Shown piece after piece: positions 1-8,764 of a stretch of 64,000 nucleotides of DNA (position 1 is the stretch's first letter; every line of letters starts with the position of its first letter). This stretch comes from Hyphomicrobiales bacterium (GTDB taxonomy: Bacteria; Pseudomonadota; Alphaproteobacteria; Rhizobiales; Rhizobiaceae), in assembly GCA_900470195.1 (NCBI GenBank), contig UEIJ01000018.1, positions 62,001 to 126,000 of the forward strand. Direction: 5' to 3'. A program made the translations under genes and the position numbers. Below the pieces are notes generated by a model. The model worked only from the letters and a program-made list of their open reading frames with translations, was not told the DNA's origin and ran no database searches.

Positions 1-81
1 CAGGCATGGCTTGCGCCGGAAAACTTTGATAGTGACGGCCAGCAGAAGAAGAAGCTGGAGGAGTTTCGTGATCTTGGCTGA
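1..81 (+). CDS. C-terminal end of an unidentified protein (partial)
   Basis: The first reading frame of the window is open from base 1 to a TGA at 79-81. It encodes a hydrophilic, Lys/Glu-rich tail of 26 residues ending KKLEEFRDLG. The small membrane-protein gene that follows has its start inside this frame (14-nt overlap) and its Shine-Dalgarno site is embedded in it. This is the usual arrangement of translationally coupled genes, so I take the frame to be the real end of an upstream gene. I cannot identify the family from so short a tail. Confidence 0.55.
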   Translation, partial: QAWLAPENFDSDGQQKKKLEEFRDLG

Positions 82-277
82 GCGTAAGAAGAGCAACCCG
101 GCAATCGCCGCCGCCGTCATTCTGATCGGCTTCGGGGTGCTTGCCTATTTCGTGCCGAGCATCATGCTGGCACTGGGCGAGCGTTCGCAAATCGCAGCGA
201 TCATCTTCCCGATCGTCTTTGTTCTGGGTTTCTTCGCCATTTTCTGGCTACGCTCGAAGCGGCAGAACAAGGATTGA
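68..277 (+). CDS. Small two-helix membrane protein, unknown function
   Basis: A 69-aa protein with two predicted transmembrane helices (about residues 11-33 and 42-62) and a basic C-terminus ending RSKRQNKD. I chose the GTG start at 68 because a GGAGGAG Shine-Dalgarno sequence lies 4 nt upstream. The longer frame from base 11 is Arg-rich and has no ribosome-binding site. The gene overlaps the end of the preceding frame by 14 nt and is probably co-transcribed with it. Its TGA directly abuts the stop codon of the convergent NicO permease. I see no motif that assigns a function. Confidence 0.7.
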   Translation: MILAERKKSNPAIAAAVILIGFGVLAYFVPSIMLALGERSQIAAIIFPIVFVLGFFAIFWLRSKRQNKD

Positions 278-1381
278 TCACCCGACCAGTGAGGCGCTGA
301 GAAGCAATGCGCCCGTCAATGCGATGAAAAGGGCGGCAGCGACTTCGATTACCGCCTTCAGGCGACCCGACATGGCCCTGCTGCCCGCAAAGCGCAGCGC
401 CGTGTTTTTGGCGGTCACGGCCAGTGTAGCGAGGACCGCTACCGTGATGAACGTGCCGAAGGCCATCGCGAAGACCGAGAGCAGTCCGCCAACCATCAGG
501 CCATTCAACAAAGCGAAAGTCAGCACGATCAGCGCGCCGGAGCAGGGACGCAGGCCCACGGAGAAAATCGCCGACCAGGCCGTTTTCCAGTTGAAGTCTT
601 CGCCCAGCGTCGACGGATCGGCAATATGGGCGTTGCCGCATGCGGCGCACACATCGCCTTCGCCGATGAAGACATGATCCGATGCCGCGGCGGTCGCGGG
701 TTTGTAGTTGAGCTTGACCGTGCTGCCGGCTGCTGCCGCGCGCGTGGATTGCGAAATACTCCCCTGCCAGGCTGGACCGGAAGCCATTGCCGGTTCGGGT
801 GCTGCGGCAAAGAGCGACGCGGCGGGTCCGCGGTTTGAACTGTCCTGCTTCCTGAAAAGCAGCGGCAGCTTGCGGACCAGAAGCCAGAGACCGAAAAACA
901 GCACAAGCGCAAAGCTCGCAATTTCCATGTAGCGTGCGGTCTGGTTCATGGAGATGCCGGTGCCGCGCAGCAGGAACCATGCGAGGCCGACGACGGCAAT
1001 CGCCATGATCGCTTGCAAAAGCGATGAAATAAACGACAGGAAGATACCGCGCCGCAGCGCCGTTTCATTGGCGATCATATAGGACGAGATGACGGCCTTG
1101 CCGTGGCCCGGCCCTGCTGCATGAAAAATCCCGTAGATGAAGGAAAGCCCGACCAACACCGAAGCCTGCCATGGGTCCTCACGCATCGCTTTCAGCGCGT
1201 TGGTCATGGCGAGATAAAACGAGCGCTGCTGCTCGTTCATCCAGAGAATGAGATGCGCGAAAGGCCCGGACGGCTTCATCGCCACCTCATTCGCGCCAAT
1301 GCCGAGCGATGACTGCGCATAGGCTTGCGCAACGATCACCGTGAGACAGAGGGTCATAATGAGGGTAGCCGGTTTTCTCAT
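278..1381 (-). CDS. NicO-family nickel/cobalt permease
   Basis: A 367-aa polytopic inner-membrane protein. The family signature HAAGPGHGK (residues about 87-95) follows a first helical block, and a second signature-like stretch GLRPCSGAL lies in the C-terminal half. These are features of the NicO (RcnA/HupE-like) Ni2+/Co2+ permeases. The loop between the halves carries a CAACGNAH element (CxxC plus His) that could bind metal. The start is the ATG at 1381-1379, which overlaps the TGA of the upstream DUF1007 gene in the form TGATG, so the two are translationally coupled. An upstream ATG at 1408 would add nine residues inside the partner gene and is less likely. Direction of transport and true substrate cannot be read from sequence. 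Confidence 0.85.
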   Translation of the reverse strand: MRKPATLIMTLCLTVIVAQAYAQSSLGIGANEVAMKPSGPFAHLILWMNEQQRSFYLAMTNALKAMREDPWQASVLVGLSFIYGIFHAAGPGHGKAVISSYMIANETALRRGIFLSFISSLLQAIMAIAVVGLAWFLLRGTGISMNQTARYMEIASFALVLFFGLWLLVRKLPLLFRKQDSSNRGPAASLFAAAPEPAMASGPAWQGSISQSTRAAAAGSTVKLNYKPATAAASDHVFIGEGDVCAACGNAHIADPSTLGEDFNWKTAWSAIFSVGLRPCSGALIVLTFALLNGLMVGGLLSVFAMAFGTFITVAVLATLAVTAKNTALRFAGSRAMSGRLKAVIEVAAALFIALTGALLLSASLVG

Positions 1382-2079
1382 CAGCCAGTGTTTCCTTTTG
1401 CTGCGCAATCAATTTCGAGCCGGGTTGCGAATATTTTCGACATGTCGGTGCCCGTCGGGTCGTTGAAGAAGGCATCGGTCAGGGTCGCCTGGTTCTGGGC
1501 GAGCGCTTCATCCGGATCGGGGCGGACAACCTTCGATGTGCAGCCTGCGGGCAGGCCCTTCACAACCAGATCGCTGTCATTCATGTAATCGATGGCGGTA
1601 TAGAAGGTGGGGTCATAGACACCGAAGCTGATCTTGTGACCGGGTGCCAGCTTCAACGGCTTTTCGGGCTTGCTCGTAAAGATGATGAGCAGACGATTGT
1701 CGGCGAAATCGGCCGCAAGATCGGTCGGCCTTGCCATTTTCACATCCTTGCCGTCATCCAGTACGGTCTGGAAATATTTGAATTCGGCAATCGATCCATT
1801 GATGACGTGGCCGAGGTCGATCAACTCGTTTTTGTCGAGCTGGAGATCGCCATTCTTGTCAAACTCCATCAGAACGGTTGAGGAAAATACGTCATCGAAA
1901 CGCCAGACATGCGCCAGTCTCTGGACAGTGCCATCCGGTGCGATGGTGAGTTCCAAGCGGGCTTCGGCGAACACATGCGGATGCGCGTGCGCGGGCGCAG
2001 GCAAAAGGCTTGCAATCAGCATTGCAGCTGCGGCGGACCGGCTCAAACCGCCTTTAAGCCATGACGATGGATTCAGCAT
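1381..2079 (-). CDS. DUF1007 periplasmic protein, partner of NicO permease
   Basis: A 232-aa secreted protein. The signal peptide runs to about residue 31 (hydrophobic core then PAPAHA), so the mature N-terminus would begin near HPHVF, a His-containing start typical of DUF1007. An acidic DKNGDLQLDKNEL stretch in the first half resembles an EF-hand loop. DUF1007 proteins are commonly encoded with NicO permeases, and here the gene is fused to the permease gene by a TGATG overlap. A metal-capture or accessory role in the periplasm is therefore the natural inference. The ATG at 2079 was preferred over 2118 because it begins directly at a normal signal peptide and has a weak GGAAA upstream. Confidence 0.8.
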   Translation of the reverse strand: MLNPSSWLKGGLSRSAAAAMLIASLLPAPAHAHPHVFAEARLELTIAPDGTVQRLAHVWRFDDVFSSTVLMEFDKNGDLQLDKNELIDLGHVINGSIAEFKYFQTVLDDGKDVKMARPTDLAADFADNRLLIIFTSKPEKPLKLAPGHKISFGVYDPTFYTAIDYMNDSDLVVKGLPAGCTSKVVRPDPDEALAQNQATLTDAFFNDPTGTDMSKIFATRLEIDCAAKGNTG

Positions 2080-2148
2080 ATGGGTTTCCGTGAGTATTGC
2101 CTGAAGTTTAATCGGCAAGGCGGCGAAAGTGGGACATCGCCCGCAAAT

Positions 2149-3063
2149 TCAGCGTCCTTCTTTCGAGCCGGTTTCCCTGTCCTTGAACCATTGGGTCAGA
2201 AAATCCACGAGTGCGCGGATTTTGGCCGGCAGATAGCGCCGGTGCGGGTAGACGGCATAAATACCCCCGTCCTTGACGATGAATTCGTCCAGACAAGTGA
2301 CGAGCCTGCCACGTTCGATTTCCTCTTCCGCGATAAAGGCGGGCAACATACAGAAGCCGAGACCGGCAAGAGCCGCATTCTTGGTGGCGACAGGGCTGTT
2401 GACCTCGATGGGACCGTTGACGGGTACGGTCATCATGGAGCCGTCGGTATTGCGGAAATGCCAGTTGTTGCGTGAACGCGCATTGGTGTCGATGATGCAG
2501 GGCCGGTCGGCCAGATCCTCGGGACGCTCCGGCTTGCCGACGCGGCTGATCAGTTCCGGTGCGCCGCATAGCACGGAATGGAACGGCGACAGACGCTTTG
2601 CAATGAGGGAAGAGTCCTGCAAGCGCGTGATGCGGATGGCGAGATCGAAGCCTTCTTCCACCAGATCGACAAAACGGTCATCGAGCCGCACATCGAGCAC
2701 GATTTCCGGATGGGCAAGGCAGAAATCGATCAGCGACTGGCCGATGACGGCATCGGCAAAAGTGCGCGGCGCCGACAGTTTGATGCGGCCCCGCGCATCG
2801 GAACTGGTTTCGCTGACAGCATCCTGCAGCGCATCGATCTCGCGAATGATCTCGACCGCGCGGTGATAATAGGTGTGCCCCGCTTCGGTCAGCGAGAATT
2901 GCCGCGTGGTGCGGTTGAGAAGGCGCGCGCCAAGCTCGTCCTCCAGTTCGCGCACATATTTGGAAAGAAGTGCCTTGGAACGCCCGATTTTTCGCGCTGC
3001 GGCGGAAAATCCTTCCGCTTCGACCACGTCGATGAAGGCGCGCATGCGTGTGAGGGTGTCCAT
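2149..3063 (-). CDS. LysR-family transcriptional regulator
   Basis: A 304-aa protein of normal LysR length. It has an N-terminal winged helix-turn-helix (residues about 1-60, containing FSAAARKIGRSKALLSKYVRELEDELGARLLNR) and a C-terminal periplasmic-binding-protein-like effector domain. It starts only 3 nt after the amidase stop codon on the same strand, so it is probably co-transcribed with the amidase, unlike the usual divergent LysR arrangement. Autoregulation and control of the amidase is an inference from this linkage. The effector is unknown. The ATG at 3063 has a G-rich GCGGGGC ribosome-binding region. Confidence 0.9.
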   Translation of the reverse strand: MDTLTRMRAFIDVVEAEGFSAAARKIGRSKALLSKYVRELEDELGARLLNRTTRQFSLTEAGHTYYHRAVEIIREIDALQDAVSETSSDARGRIKLSAPRTFADAVIGQSLIDFCLAHPEIVLDVRLDDRFVDLVEEGFDLAIRITRLQDSSLIAKRLSPFHSVLCGAPELISRVGKPERPEDLADRPCIIDTNARSRNNWHFRNTDGSMMTVPVNGPIEVNSPVATKNAALAGLGFCMLPAFIAEEEIERGRLVTCLDEFIVKDGGIYAVYPHRRYLPAKIRALVDFLTQWFKDRETGSKEGR

Positions 3064-3066
3064 GGT

Positions 3067-4254
3067 CTAGCCCCGCTTCCCGATGATGTTTCTGGCCAGC
3101 GCGATCAGCGCCCGGTCGCTGCCGCGTGGTCCTATGAACGAAATGCCGAAAGGTGCGCCCTGCACCTCTCCCAACGGCAATGTGATCTGCGGCAGGCCGG
3201 AAAGCACCGAAAGGCAGAGCAGGCGCAATGCCTGCTCGCGATAGGCCTGCAAGGTTTCGAAAGGTTCTTTCGCGAGCGGCGCCGCACCCGGTACGGTCGG
3301 CAGCGCCAGCACGGCGTTACTGCCGATGATCTGTTCAAGTTCCTGTGTGAACTGCGCCCGGCGCATACGCTGGCTGGCAACGAGATCAGTGGCGATTTCC
3401 GCGCCAAAGGCAAAACGGTCCGCAACGCCGGGGCCGAGCTTGCGATCGCCCGATGAAATCCAGCCACCATGCGTCGCCCAGGCTTCCGCACCCTGTATAT
3501 GACGGAAGACCAGATAGAGTTCGTCTATCGAAAGTGTTGGCTGGCTTGCCGCCTTGAGACCCGCGAAGTGCGGACGCACTTCGGCGAACATGGTGCGATA
3601 GGCATCCGTTTCCTGCTGACCGAGCAGAAGCTGTTCGAGAACCGGCATATAAAGAAGCTGCGTCAGCCTGAATTCTCGGGCGTCGTCGCCAAGCAGGATA
3701 GACCCGACCCGGTCGTAAAGCTCAATGTCGCGTGCAAACCAGCCGATCGTGTCGAGTGAGGGCGCAAGCGGCATGATGCCTTGGAGCGGAATGCGGCCAT
3801 GGGTGGTGCGCAGGCCGACGAGACCGCAGAAGCTGGCTGGCGCGCGAATGGAGCCTCCGGTATCCGAGCCGAGCGCAATGTCGGCGAGCTTGCCCGCAAC
3901 GGCCGCAGCCGAGCCGGAAGACGAACCGCCGGTAACGCGGTCCGGCGCTGCCGGATTGATCGGATGGGGGAAATGCGAATTCTGCCCCATCAGGGAGAAT
4001 GCAAGCTCGTCGGTCTGGGCCTTGCCAACAAATTCCGCACCGGCTTTAAGAAGCTGTTCTACCACCGGAGCTGATCTTTCGGCGGCGAGTGATTCGGCCT
4101 TGATCTGCGGATTGCCGCATCCGGTCACCATCCCGGCGACGTCATAAATATCTTTTACTGCCAGTCGTTCGCCCTTGAGCGGCCCTTCCGATGCATCAAC
4201 GGGGGGCTTTTCGGCTTTTGCAATGATGGCGTTGAAGGGGTCGAAACTGGCCAT
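3067..4254 (-). CDS. Amidase-signature family hydrolase
   Basis: A 395-aa amidase-signature enzyme. The Ser-cisSer-Lys triad is visible: Lys34 in LAVKDIYD, the Gly/Ser-rich loop GGSSSGS at 109-115 with cis-Ser111, and Ser135 in DTGGSIR. It is shorter than GatA (about 480 aa) and no gatB/gatC lie nearby, so it is a free-standing amidase hydrolysing an unidentified amide rather than a tRNA amidotransferase subunit. Related proteins are annotated as AtzF-like or indoleacetamide hydrolase, but I cannot choose between these. It is the first gene of a likely two-gene unit with the LysR gene. Confidence 0.85.
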   Translation of the reverse strand: MASFDPFNAIIAKAEKPPVDASEGPLKGERLAVKDIYDVAGMVTGCGNPQIKAESLAAERSAPVVEQLLKAGAEFVGKAQTDELAFSLMGQNSHFPHPINPAAPDRVTGGSSSGSAAAVAGKLADIALGSDTGGSIRAPASFCGLVGLRTTHGRIPLQGIMPLAPSLDTIGWFARDIELYDRVGSILLGDDAREFRLTQLLYMPVLEQLLLGQQETDAYRTMFAEVRPHFAGLKAASQPTLSIDELYLVFRHIQGAEAWATHGGWISSGDRKLGPGVADRFAFGAEIATDLVASQRMRRAQFTQELEQIIGSNAVLALPTVPGAAPLAKEPFETLQAYREQALRLLCLSVLSGLPQITLPLGEVQGAPFGISFIGPRGSDRALIALARNIIGKRG

Positions 4255-4449
4255 TGTTCACAACATGCAACAATTAACGGGATGTTTACGCTCTTTCGAG
4301 GCGGATCTGAGCTGAGAATGTTTCACTAATATTGAACAATGGCAAGCGCGCAGCTTGATGCGATGCGGCCAAAAATAAATTTGTCCGGGAGAATTTTTGT
4401 CATTGAATGGACACGACTTTGCGCTTATATCGCGCTTGCCCAAAGTCGC

Positions 4450-4834
4450 ACGTGCCTGTGGGTGTCCGCCGATCCTCGAATGGTGAGGAATTCGGTACGG
4501 TACCTGGACCTAACCGCTCCAGTCGATCTGATGGCCAACCGCCAGATCGAGGACATCTTGAAGCAACGACGGTGCGGGCCTTTCTAGTGTCTTTCGGCTG
4601 TCCAAAAGCCGAAATTACTGAAGAGGCACACCTTCATTGCCAGAAGTGCGGATGCGGTTCTCCAATTCCAATCCAAGGCAGACAAAGCGGAGTAACGCGA
4701 ATTGAGCGTTGTTCCATCGCCGCATGAGTTTTCGCGTGACATCAGCACCTCCAAAGGCTGGCCTCACGGCGGATGCGTTCATGCACACTTTGTCCCTTTG
4801 CAAGCGGTGAAGACAACCGCGCGGGAGAACGACC
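4450..4834 (+). promoter_or_regulatory. Long structured leader of the decarboxylase gene, candidate speF-type RNA element
   Basis: About 580 bases without a convincing gene precede the decarboxylase. The part nearest the gene contains clear stems: CGATCTG (4524-4530) with CAGATCG (4543-4549), and TTTCGGCT (4592-4599) with AGCCGAAA (4607-4614). Alphaproteobacterial ornithine decarboxylase genes are known to be preceded by a conserved roughly 400-nt cis-acting RNA called the speF motif. Position, size and the presence of stems fit this, but I cannot run a covariance model. Short open frames exist here but none has a credible start site or protein-like composition. Confidence 0.5.
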
Positions 4835-5968
4835 ATGGCAACGCAGCGTATCATCGACTTCCTCAACACCCGCCGTCCGGACGGTCCTTGCCTCGTCGTC
4901 GACACCGACGTCGTGCGCGACAACTATCTGAGCTTCGAGAAGGCTTTGCCCTATTCGCGCATCTTCTATGCGGTGAAGGCAAATCCTGCGCCGGAAATCC
5001 TGCGCCTGCTCGCTTCGCTTGGCTCGTGCTTCGACACCGCTTCGGTTGCTGAAATCGAAATGGCGCTCGAAGCTGGCGCTACGCCAAACCGTATCTCCTA
5101 TGGCAACACCATCAAGAAGGAGCGCGATATTGCGCGCGCTTTCGAGCTGGGCATCCGCCTTTATGCGGTCGATTGCGTTGAAGAAGTCGAGAAGGTTGCG
5201 CGCGCCGCTCCCGGCAGCCGCGTATTCTGCCGCGTCCTGACCGATGGCGAAGGCGCCGAATGGCCCCTGTCGCGCAAGTTCGGTTGCGTGCCTGCCATGG
5301 CCATCGACGTTCTGCGCCATGCAAAATCGCTCGGCCTCGATTCCTACGGTGTGTCGTTCCACGTCGGCTCTCAGCAGACGGACCTCACCGCATGGGATCG
5401 CGCACTCGGCGATGCGGCTTCGGTGTTCCGCACCCTTGCCGATGAAGGCATCGTTCTGCGCATGGTCAATATGGGCGGCGGTTTTCCAACCCGTTACCTC
5501 AAGGACGTGCCGACCGCGCAGGCCTACGGCATGGCGATCTTCGACGCGCTGTCCAAGCATTTCGGCAACCGCATCCCGGAAACCATCATTGAACCGGGCC
5601 GCGGCATGGTCGGCAATGCAGGCGTGATCAAGACCGAGGTGGTTCTGGTCTCCCGCAAGGCGGACAACGACAATGTGCGCTGGGTCTATCTCGACATTGG
5701 CAAGTTCGGCGGTCTCGCCGAAACCATGGACGAGGCGATCCGCTACCAGATCGTGACCCCGCATGACGGTAGCGAAACCGAGCCTTGCGTGCTGGCTGGC
5801 CCGACCTGCGACAGTGCGGACGTTCTTTACGAAAAGACGCCGTATCCGCTGCCGGTCTCGCTGACCATCGGTGACGAAATCCTCATCGAAGGCACGGGCG
5901 CTTACACCACCACCTATTCGGCGGTGGCTTTCAACGGCTTCGAACCGCTCCGATCCTACGTCATCTGA
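4835..5968 (+). CDS. odc: Group IV PLP-dependent ornithine/lysine decarboxylase
   Basis: A 377-aa enzyme of the alanine-racemase-fold (group IV) decarboxylases that make putrescine or cadaverine. Key elements are all present: the PLP lysine Lys48 in YAVKANP, FHVGSQ (175-180), the glycine loop GGGFP (214-218), EPGRG (253-257) binding PLP phosphate, and the catalytic GPTCDSAD (322-329, Cys325). Length and motifs match the bifunctional or ornithine-specific enzymes of Rhizobiales. The ATG at 4835 has a GGGAGAACGACC ribosome-binding region. It is followed 106 nt later by a GNAT acetyltransferase gene, a neighbourhood I recall from other Rhizobiales. Control by the upstream leader is likely. The symbol is generic; choice between ornithine and lysine as main substrate is not certain. 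Confidence 0.92.
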   Translation: MATQRIIDFLNTRRPDGPCLVVDTDVVRDNYLSFEKALPYSRIFYAVKANPAPEILRLLASLGSCFDTASVAEIEMALEAGATPNRISYGNTIKKERDIARAFELGIRLYAVDCVEEVEKVARAAPGSRVFCRVLTDGEGAEWPLSRKFGCVPAMAIDVLRHAKSLGLDSYGVSFHVGSQQTDLTAWDRALGDAASVFRTLADEGIVLRMVNMGGGFPTRYLKDVPTAQAYGMAIFDALSKHFGNRIPETIIEPGRGMVGNAGVIKTEVVLVSRKADNDNVRWVYLDIGKFGGLAETMDEAIRYQIVTPHDGSETEPCVLAGPTCDSADVLYEKTPYPLPVSLTIGDEILIEGTGAYTTTYSAVAFNGFEPLRSYVI

Positions 5969-6074
5969 TCGCTCGGGATTAAACTTTAAAAGTCCCGATT
6001 GATCCTCTCAACTCGCCCGGTGCTGCAAAGTGCTGGGCGGAGTGTGCTGCTGCCGCTTTGCGGGGATAGATGTC

Positions 6075-6677
6075 ATGAACGCAACTTTGGACATTCAGGA
6101 AAATACCGAAACCTTCATCGCTCCGGCTTTTACAATCGCCGGCGAAGCGCTGGAGCACGTGCTGGCGCGCGAAGCATTGCTTGATCGCGCGATGGGTGAA
6201 GGCCGTCGCCGCAAATCTTCGGAAAAGCTGCGTCGCGGCCGCCTGCCCGCCGAAGGTCTGGCCTTTGCTGCGCTTGGCGAGGATGGCTTGCTCGCAGGCA
6301 CCGTGCGGCTTTGGAACGTCCACGCCGGTATTGATGCTTTCGGCTTTCCGGTGTCCGCCTTGCTGCTTGGTCCGCTGGCCGTCGATCCTTCCGCTGCCGG
6401 TTGCGGTATCGGTTCGGCGCTGATGCGTCATGCGATCAATGAGGCAGAGCGCCTCGGCCACGGCGCGATCCTGCTGGTGGGCGATCCGGAATATTATGAG
6501 CGCTTCGGCTTTACCGCTGAAAAGACCGGCGAACTTGCCATGCCTGGCCCCTATGAGAAGCGGCGCTTTCTGGCGCTTGAGCTGAAGCCCGGCCATCTCG
6601 ACGGGGCGCATGGCGTCTTGCGCGCCAGCGGACGCAAAGTGCCGCGCATCGAGGCGTCCTTGCGACAATCCGCGTGA
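6075..6677 (+). CDS. GNAT N-acetyltransferase (YhbS-like)
   Basis: A 200-aa GNAT-fold acetyltransferase. The acetyl-CoA pyrophosphate loop is AGCGIGS (108-114) within PLAVDPSAAGCGIGSALMRH, and the YhbS-type block VGDPEYYERFGF follows at 135-146. I start it at the ATG at 6075, which has GGGGATAG just upstream; an in-frame ATG at 6030 lacks a ribosome-binding site. It lies downstream of the decarboxylase on the same strand, so acetylation of a polyamine or related amine is an attractive but unproven role. Its stop is separated by one base from the stop of the convergent Wzz gene. Confidence 0.85.
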   Translation: MNATLDIQENTETFIAPAFTIAGEALEHVLAREALLDRAMGEGRRRKSSEKLRRGRLPAEGLAFAALGEDGLLAGTVRLWNVHAGIDAFGFPVSALLLGPLAVDPSAAGCGIGSALMRHAINEAERLGHGAILLVGDPEYYERFGFTAEKTGELAMPGPYEKRRFLALELKPGHLDGAHGVLRASGRKVPRIEASLRQSA

Positions 6678-6678
6678 A

Positions 6679-8457
6679 TTAGGTGAGGCGCAGCAGCCGT
6701 CCGAAGTTGCGGACGGCTGTGATCGCAAGCCCTGCGAGGAAGCCTGCAATCAGCCCGGCGATGACGATCAGCTTGCGCGATGTGCTGGCCGGATCAAGCG
6801 GCGGGCGGGCTTCCGAAAGAACCCTGACATTGGCCGTGTTGAGCCCTTCCTGTTCGTTCGTCTCCCGTGAGCGCAGGAGAAAGGCTTCATAGACCGAGCG
6901 CCGCGCCGTGGCTTCGCGCTCAAGCTCACGCAGTTTCACCAGATCGCCGCTATTGTTCGCCTGCTGTGACTTGAGCTGCGCCAGACGGGCGGTGAGGTCC
7001 TTTTCCTGCTGAGCGGACCGGACGACCTCGACTTGCAGCGAGGAACGGATACGCCGCAATTCGGCATCGATATCGTTCAAAACAGTGCCCGCCTGTGACT
7101 GCGCCTGAATGAGTGCTGGATGGCGGGGACCAAGCTGGGTGGACAAGCCGCTTGCAGTCTGGCGTGCCTGCGCATATTGCGCGCGCAGCGCAGTCAGCGT
7201 GTTGGAACGCAGGTCTTCCGGCAAAGTTCCGGTCACGACGCTGTCGGATGTCGCGCTGCTCAGCACCTGCACCCGGGCCTGAAGCCGCATGGTTTCGGCG
7301 CGCTGGTTGGTCAGCTGGTCATTGAGCCGGGTCAGGTCGTTGTCGCTGATCAGTTTGCCGTCGACATTGACGAGATCGTGGGAAGCGCGAAAATCCGCGG
7401 CTGCGCGCTCCGCCTGTTCGACATTGGCGCGCATATCGGCAAGCCGGTTCGACAGTTCGTCCGAGGTACGCCGTGCGGCATCGGATTGCAGCGAAGCAAG
7501 CTCGCTCTGGAAAACGGAACTGATTGTGTTCGCAAGCGAGGCCGATTTCTGCGGATCGCGGGTTTTCACCGAGATCGAATAGATGAAGGTCTTGGCATCA
7601 CGGCCAATGGCGATGCTCTTGTGCAGGTTATAGAGAACGCGGGTTTGCAGCGTCTGGCTGTCGCTCGCCTTTTTGGGCGACAGCATGTCCCTGATCTGCG
7701 CAAACAGGCCGGCAATGCCGGTCGGAACCAGAGTGCCGTTGAATTCGGGGTCTTTTGTCAGCTCCGTCTTATCGATTACCTTCAACAGCACGCTGCTGGA
7801 ATCGATGATGCGCGCCTGGCTTTCGGCAACGGCGAGCGACGCATCGGTCGGTAGCTGGCTTGGCGTCAGTTCGTCCCCCGCTGTTTTGATGTTGCGCGGA
7901 TCGACCAGAATATCGGTCGAAGCGACATACATCTGCGGTAGCGACAATGCATAGAGTGCAGCGACCACCCCGCCCAACAGTGTGCTGACCAGCAAAAGCC
8001 TTCGCGATCCCCGCACCACATCGATGGCGATGCGCGGATCGATCAGCGGTTTCCATTCGGCATCCGGTCCCGCTCCGTCAATGACAGGGCGCTCACGCTG
8101 GACCGGTTCCGGTATTTGCTCACGCGTGGGAGCGGCAGCCTCGATTGCGACTTTGCGGCGTTCGTGTTCCTGAACCTTGCGTTCCAGCTCCGCTTCGATC
8201 AGTGCGACACGTTTTTGCAGCTCGGCTACATCCGCATCGTCCAGTTCTTCCTCGATGACGGGTTCCGGCGTTTCTTGCGTATCATGGTCGTGTTCATGAA
8301 AGAACGCAGCGCGTTCATCCGGTGTCGCGGGTGGCGTCCAAGGCGGTGCGGCTTCGCTCTCACGGCGAGCAGTCGGGCGATCGATTGGGCGCGCGTCGGA
8401 AAATGCGAGAAGAGGTTTCTCAACTCCCGCCTTTCTGCGCCCCTCATGATCGCTCAT
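6679..8457 (-). CDS. Wzz/GumC-type polysaccharide co-polymerase
   Basis: A 592-aa protein with a long acidic and proline-rich cytoplasmic N-terminus (1-140), a first transmembrane helix at about 153-172, the Wzz domain motif VASTDILVDPR just after it, a long periplasmic coiled-coil region, and a second helix near the C-terminus (about 570-588). This is the layout of polysaccharide co-polymerases (ExoP/GumC type) that set chain length. No cytoplasmic BY-kinase domain follows the second helix, so it is the kinase-less form. The start at 8457 (MSDHEGRR) was preferred over 8505. It is divergent from the flippase gene and belongs to the polysaccharide locus. Confidence 0.88.
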   Translation of the reverse strand: MSDHEGRRKAGVEKPLLAFSDARPIDRPTARRESEAAPPWTPPATPDERAAFFHEHDHDTQETPEPVIEEELDDADVAELQKRVALIEAELERKVQEHERRKVAIEAAAPTREQIPEPVQRERPVIDGAGPDAEWKPLIDPRIAIDVVRGSRRLLLVSTLLGGVVAALYALSLPQMYVASTDILVDPRNIKTAGDELTPSQLPTDASLAVAESQARIIDSSSVLLKVIDKTELTKDPEFNGTLVPTGIAGLFAQIRDMLSPKKASDSQTLQTRVLYNLHKSIAIGRDAKTFIYSISVKTRDPQKSASLANTISSVFQSELASLQSDAARRTSDELSNRLADMRANVEQAERAAADFRASHDLVNVDGKLISDNDLTRLNDQLTNQRAETMRLQARVQVLSSATSDSVVTGTLPEDLRSNTLTALRAQYAQARQTASGLSTQLGPRHPALIQAQSQAGTVLNDIDAELRRIRSSLQVEVVRSAQQEKDLTARLAQLKSQQANNSGDLVKLRELEREATARRSVYEAFLLRSRETNEQEGLNTANVRVLSEARPPLDPASTSRKLIVIAGLIAGFLAGLAITAVRNFGRLLRLT

Positions 8458-8764
8458 TGTCGAATTCGTCCGTATCTGTAGGCGTCTCGACCTTTTCGGT
8501 GCCAACCGCCGCTATGAAATCCATAAACCAGGGCCTGCGGATGCCAAACCGGAATCCGCTCGCCCCAAACCTGATGGCCGAATGTAATTTTTTATAGAAA
8601 ACAAAACGTTAAAATAACGCTGGCGCGTATCGCGAAATGCTCGACCCACATTATTTTAGCTTTTGCTTGTCTACTCTTTGAACTTGCAAAGAAGAGTTTA
8701 AGTCTTTTTAGCTAAATCTCTTTATTGCGCTCCTGTTCCAGTGGAACGGCTGGCGCTCCAGACC
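8458..8764. other. AT-rich divergent intergenic region of the polysaccharide locus
   Basis: A 300-base gap between the divergent Wzz and Wzx genes. The middle (8580-8735) is clearly AT-rich compared with its surroundings and must hold the promoters of both genes. A partially paired segment ACTCTTTG (8673-8680) and CAAAGAAGAGT lies close to the flippase side. I see no protein-coding frame and no perfect operator-like palindrome. Confidence 0.5.

Noticed and set aside
4339..4727. Short plus-strand frames of 82 and 106 codons before the decarboxylase
   Set aside because: No ribosome-binding site, no protein-like composition, and they coincide with stems of the presumed leader RNA.
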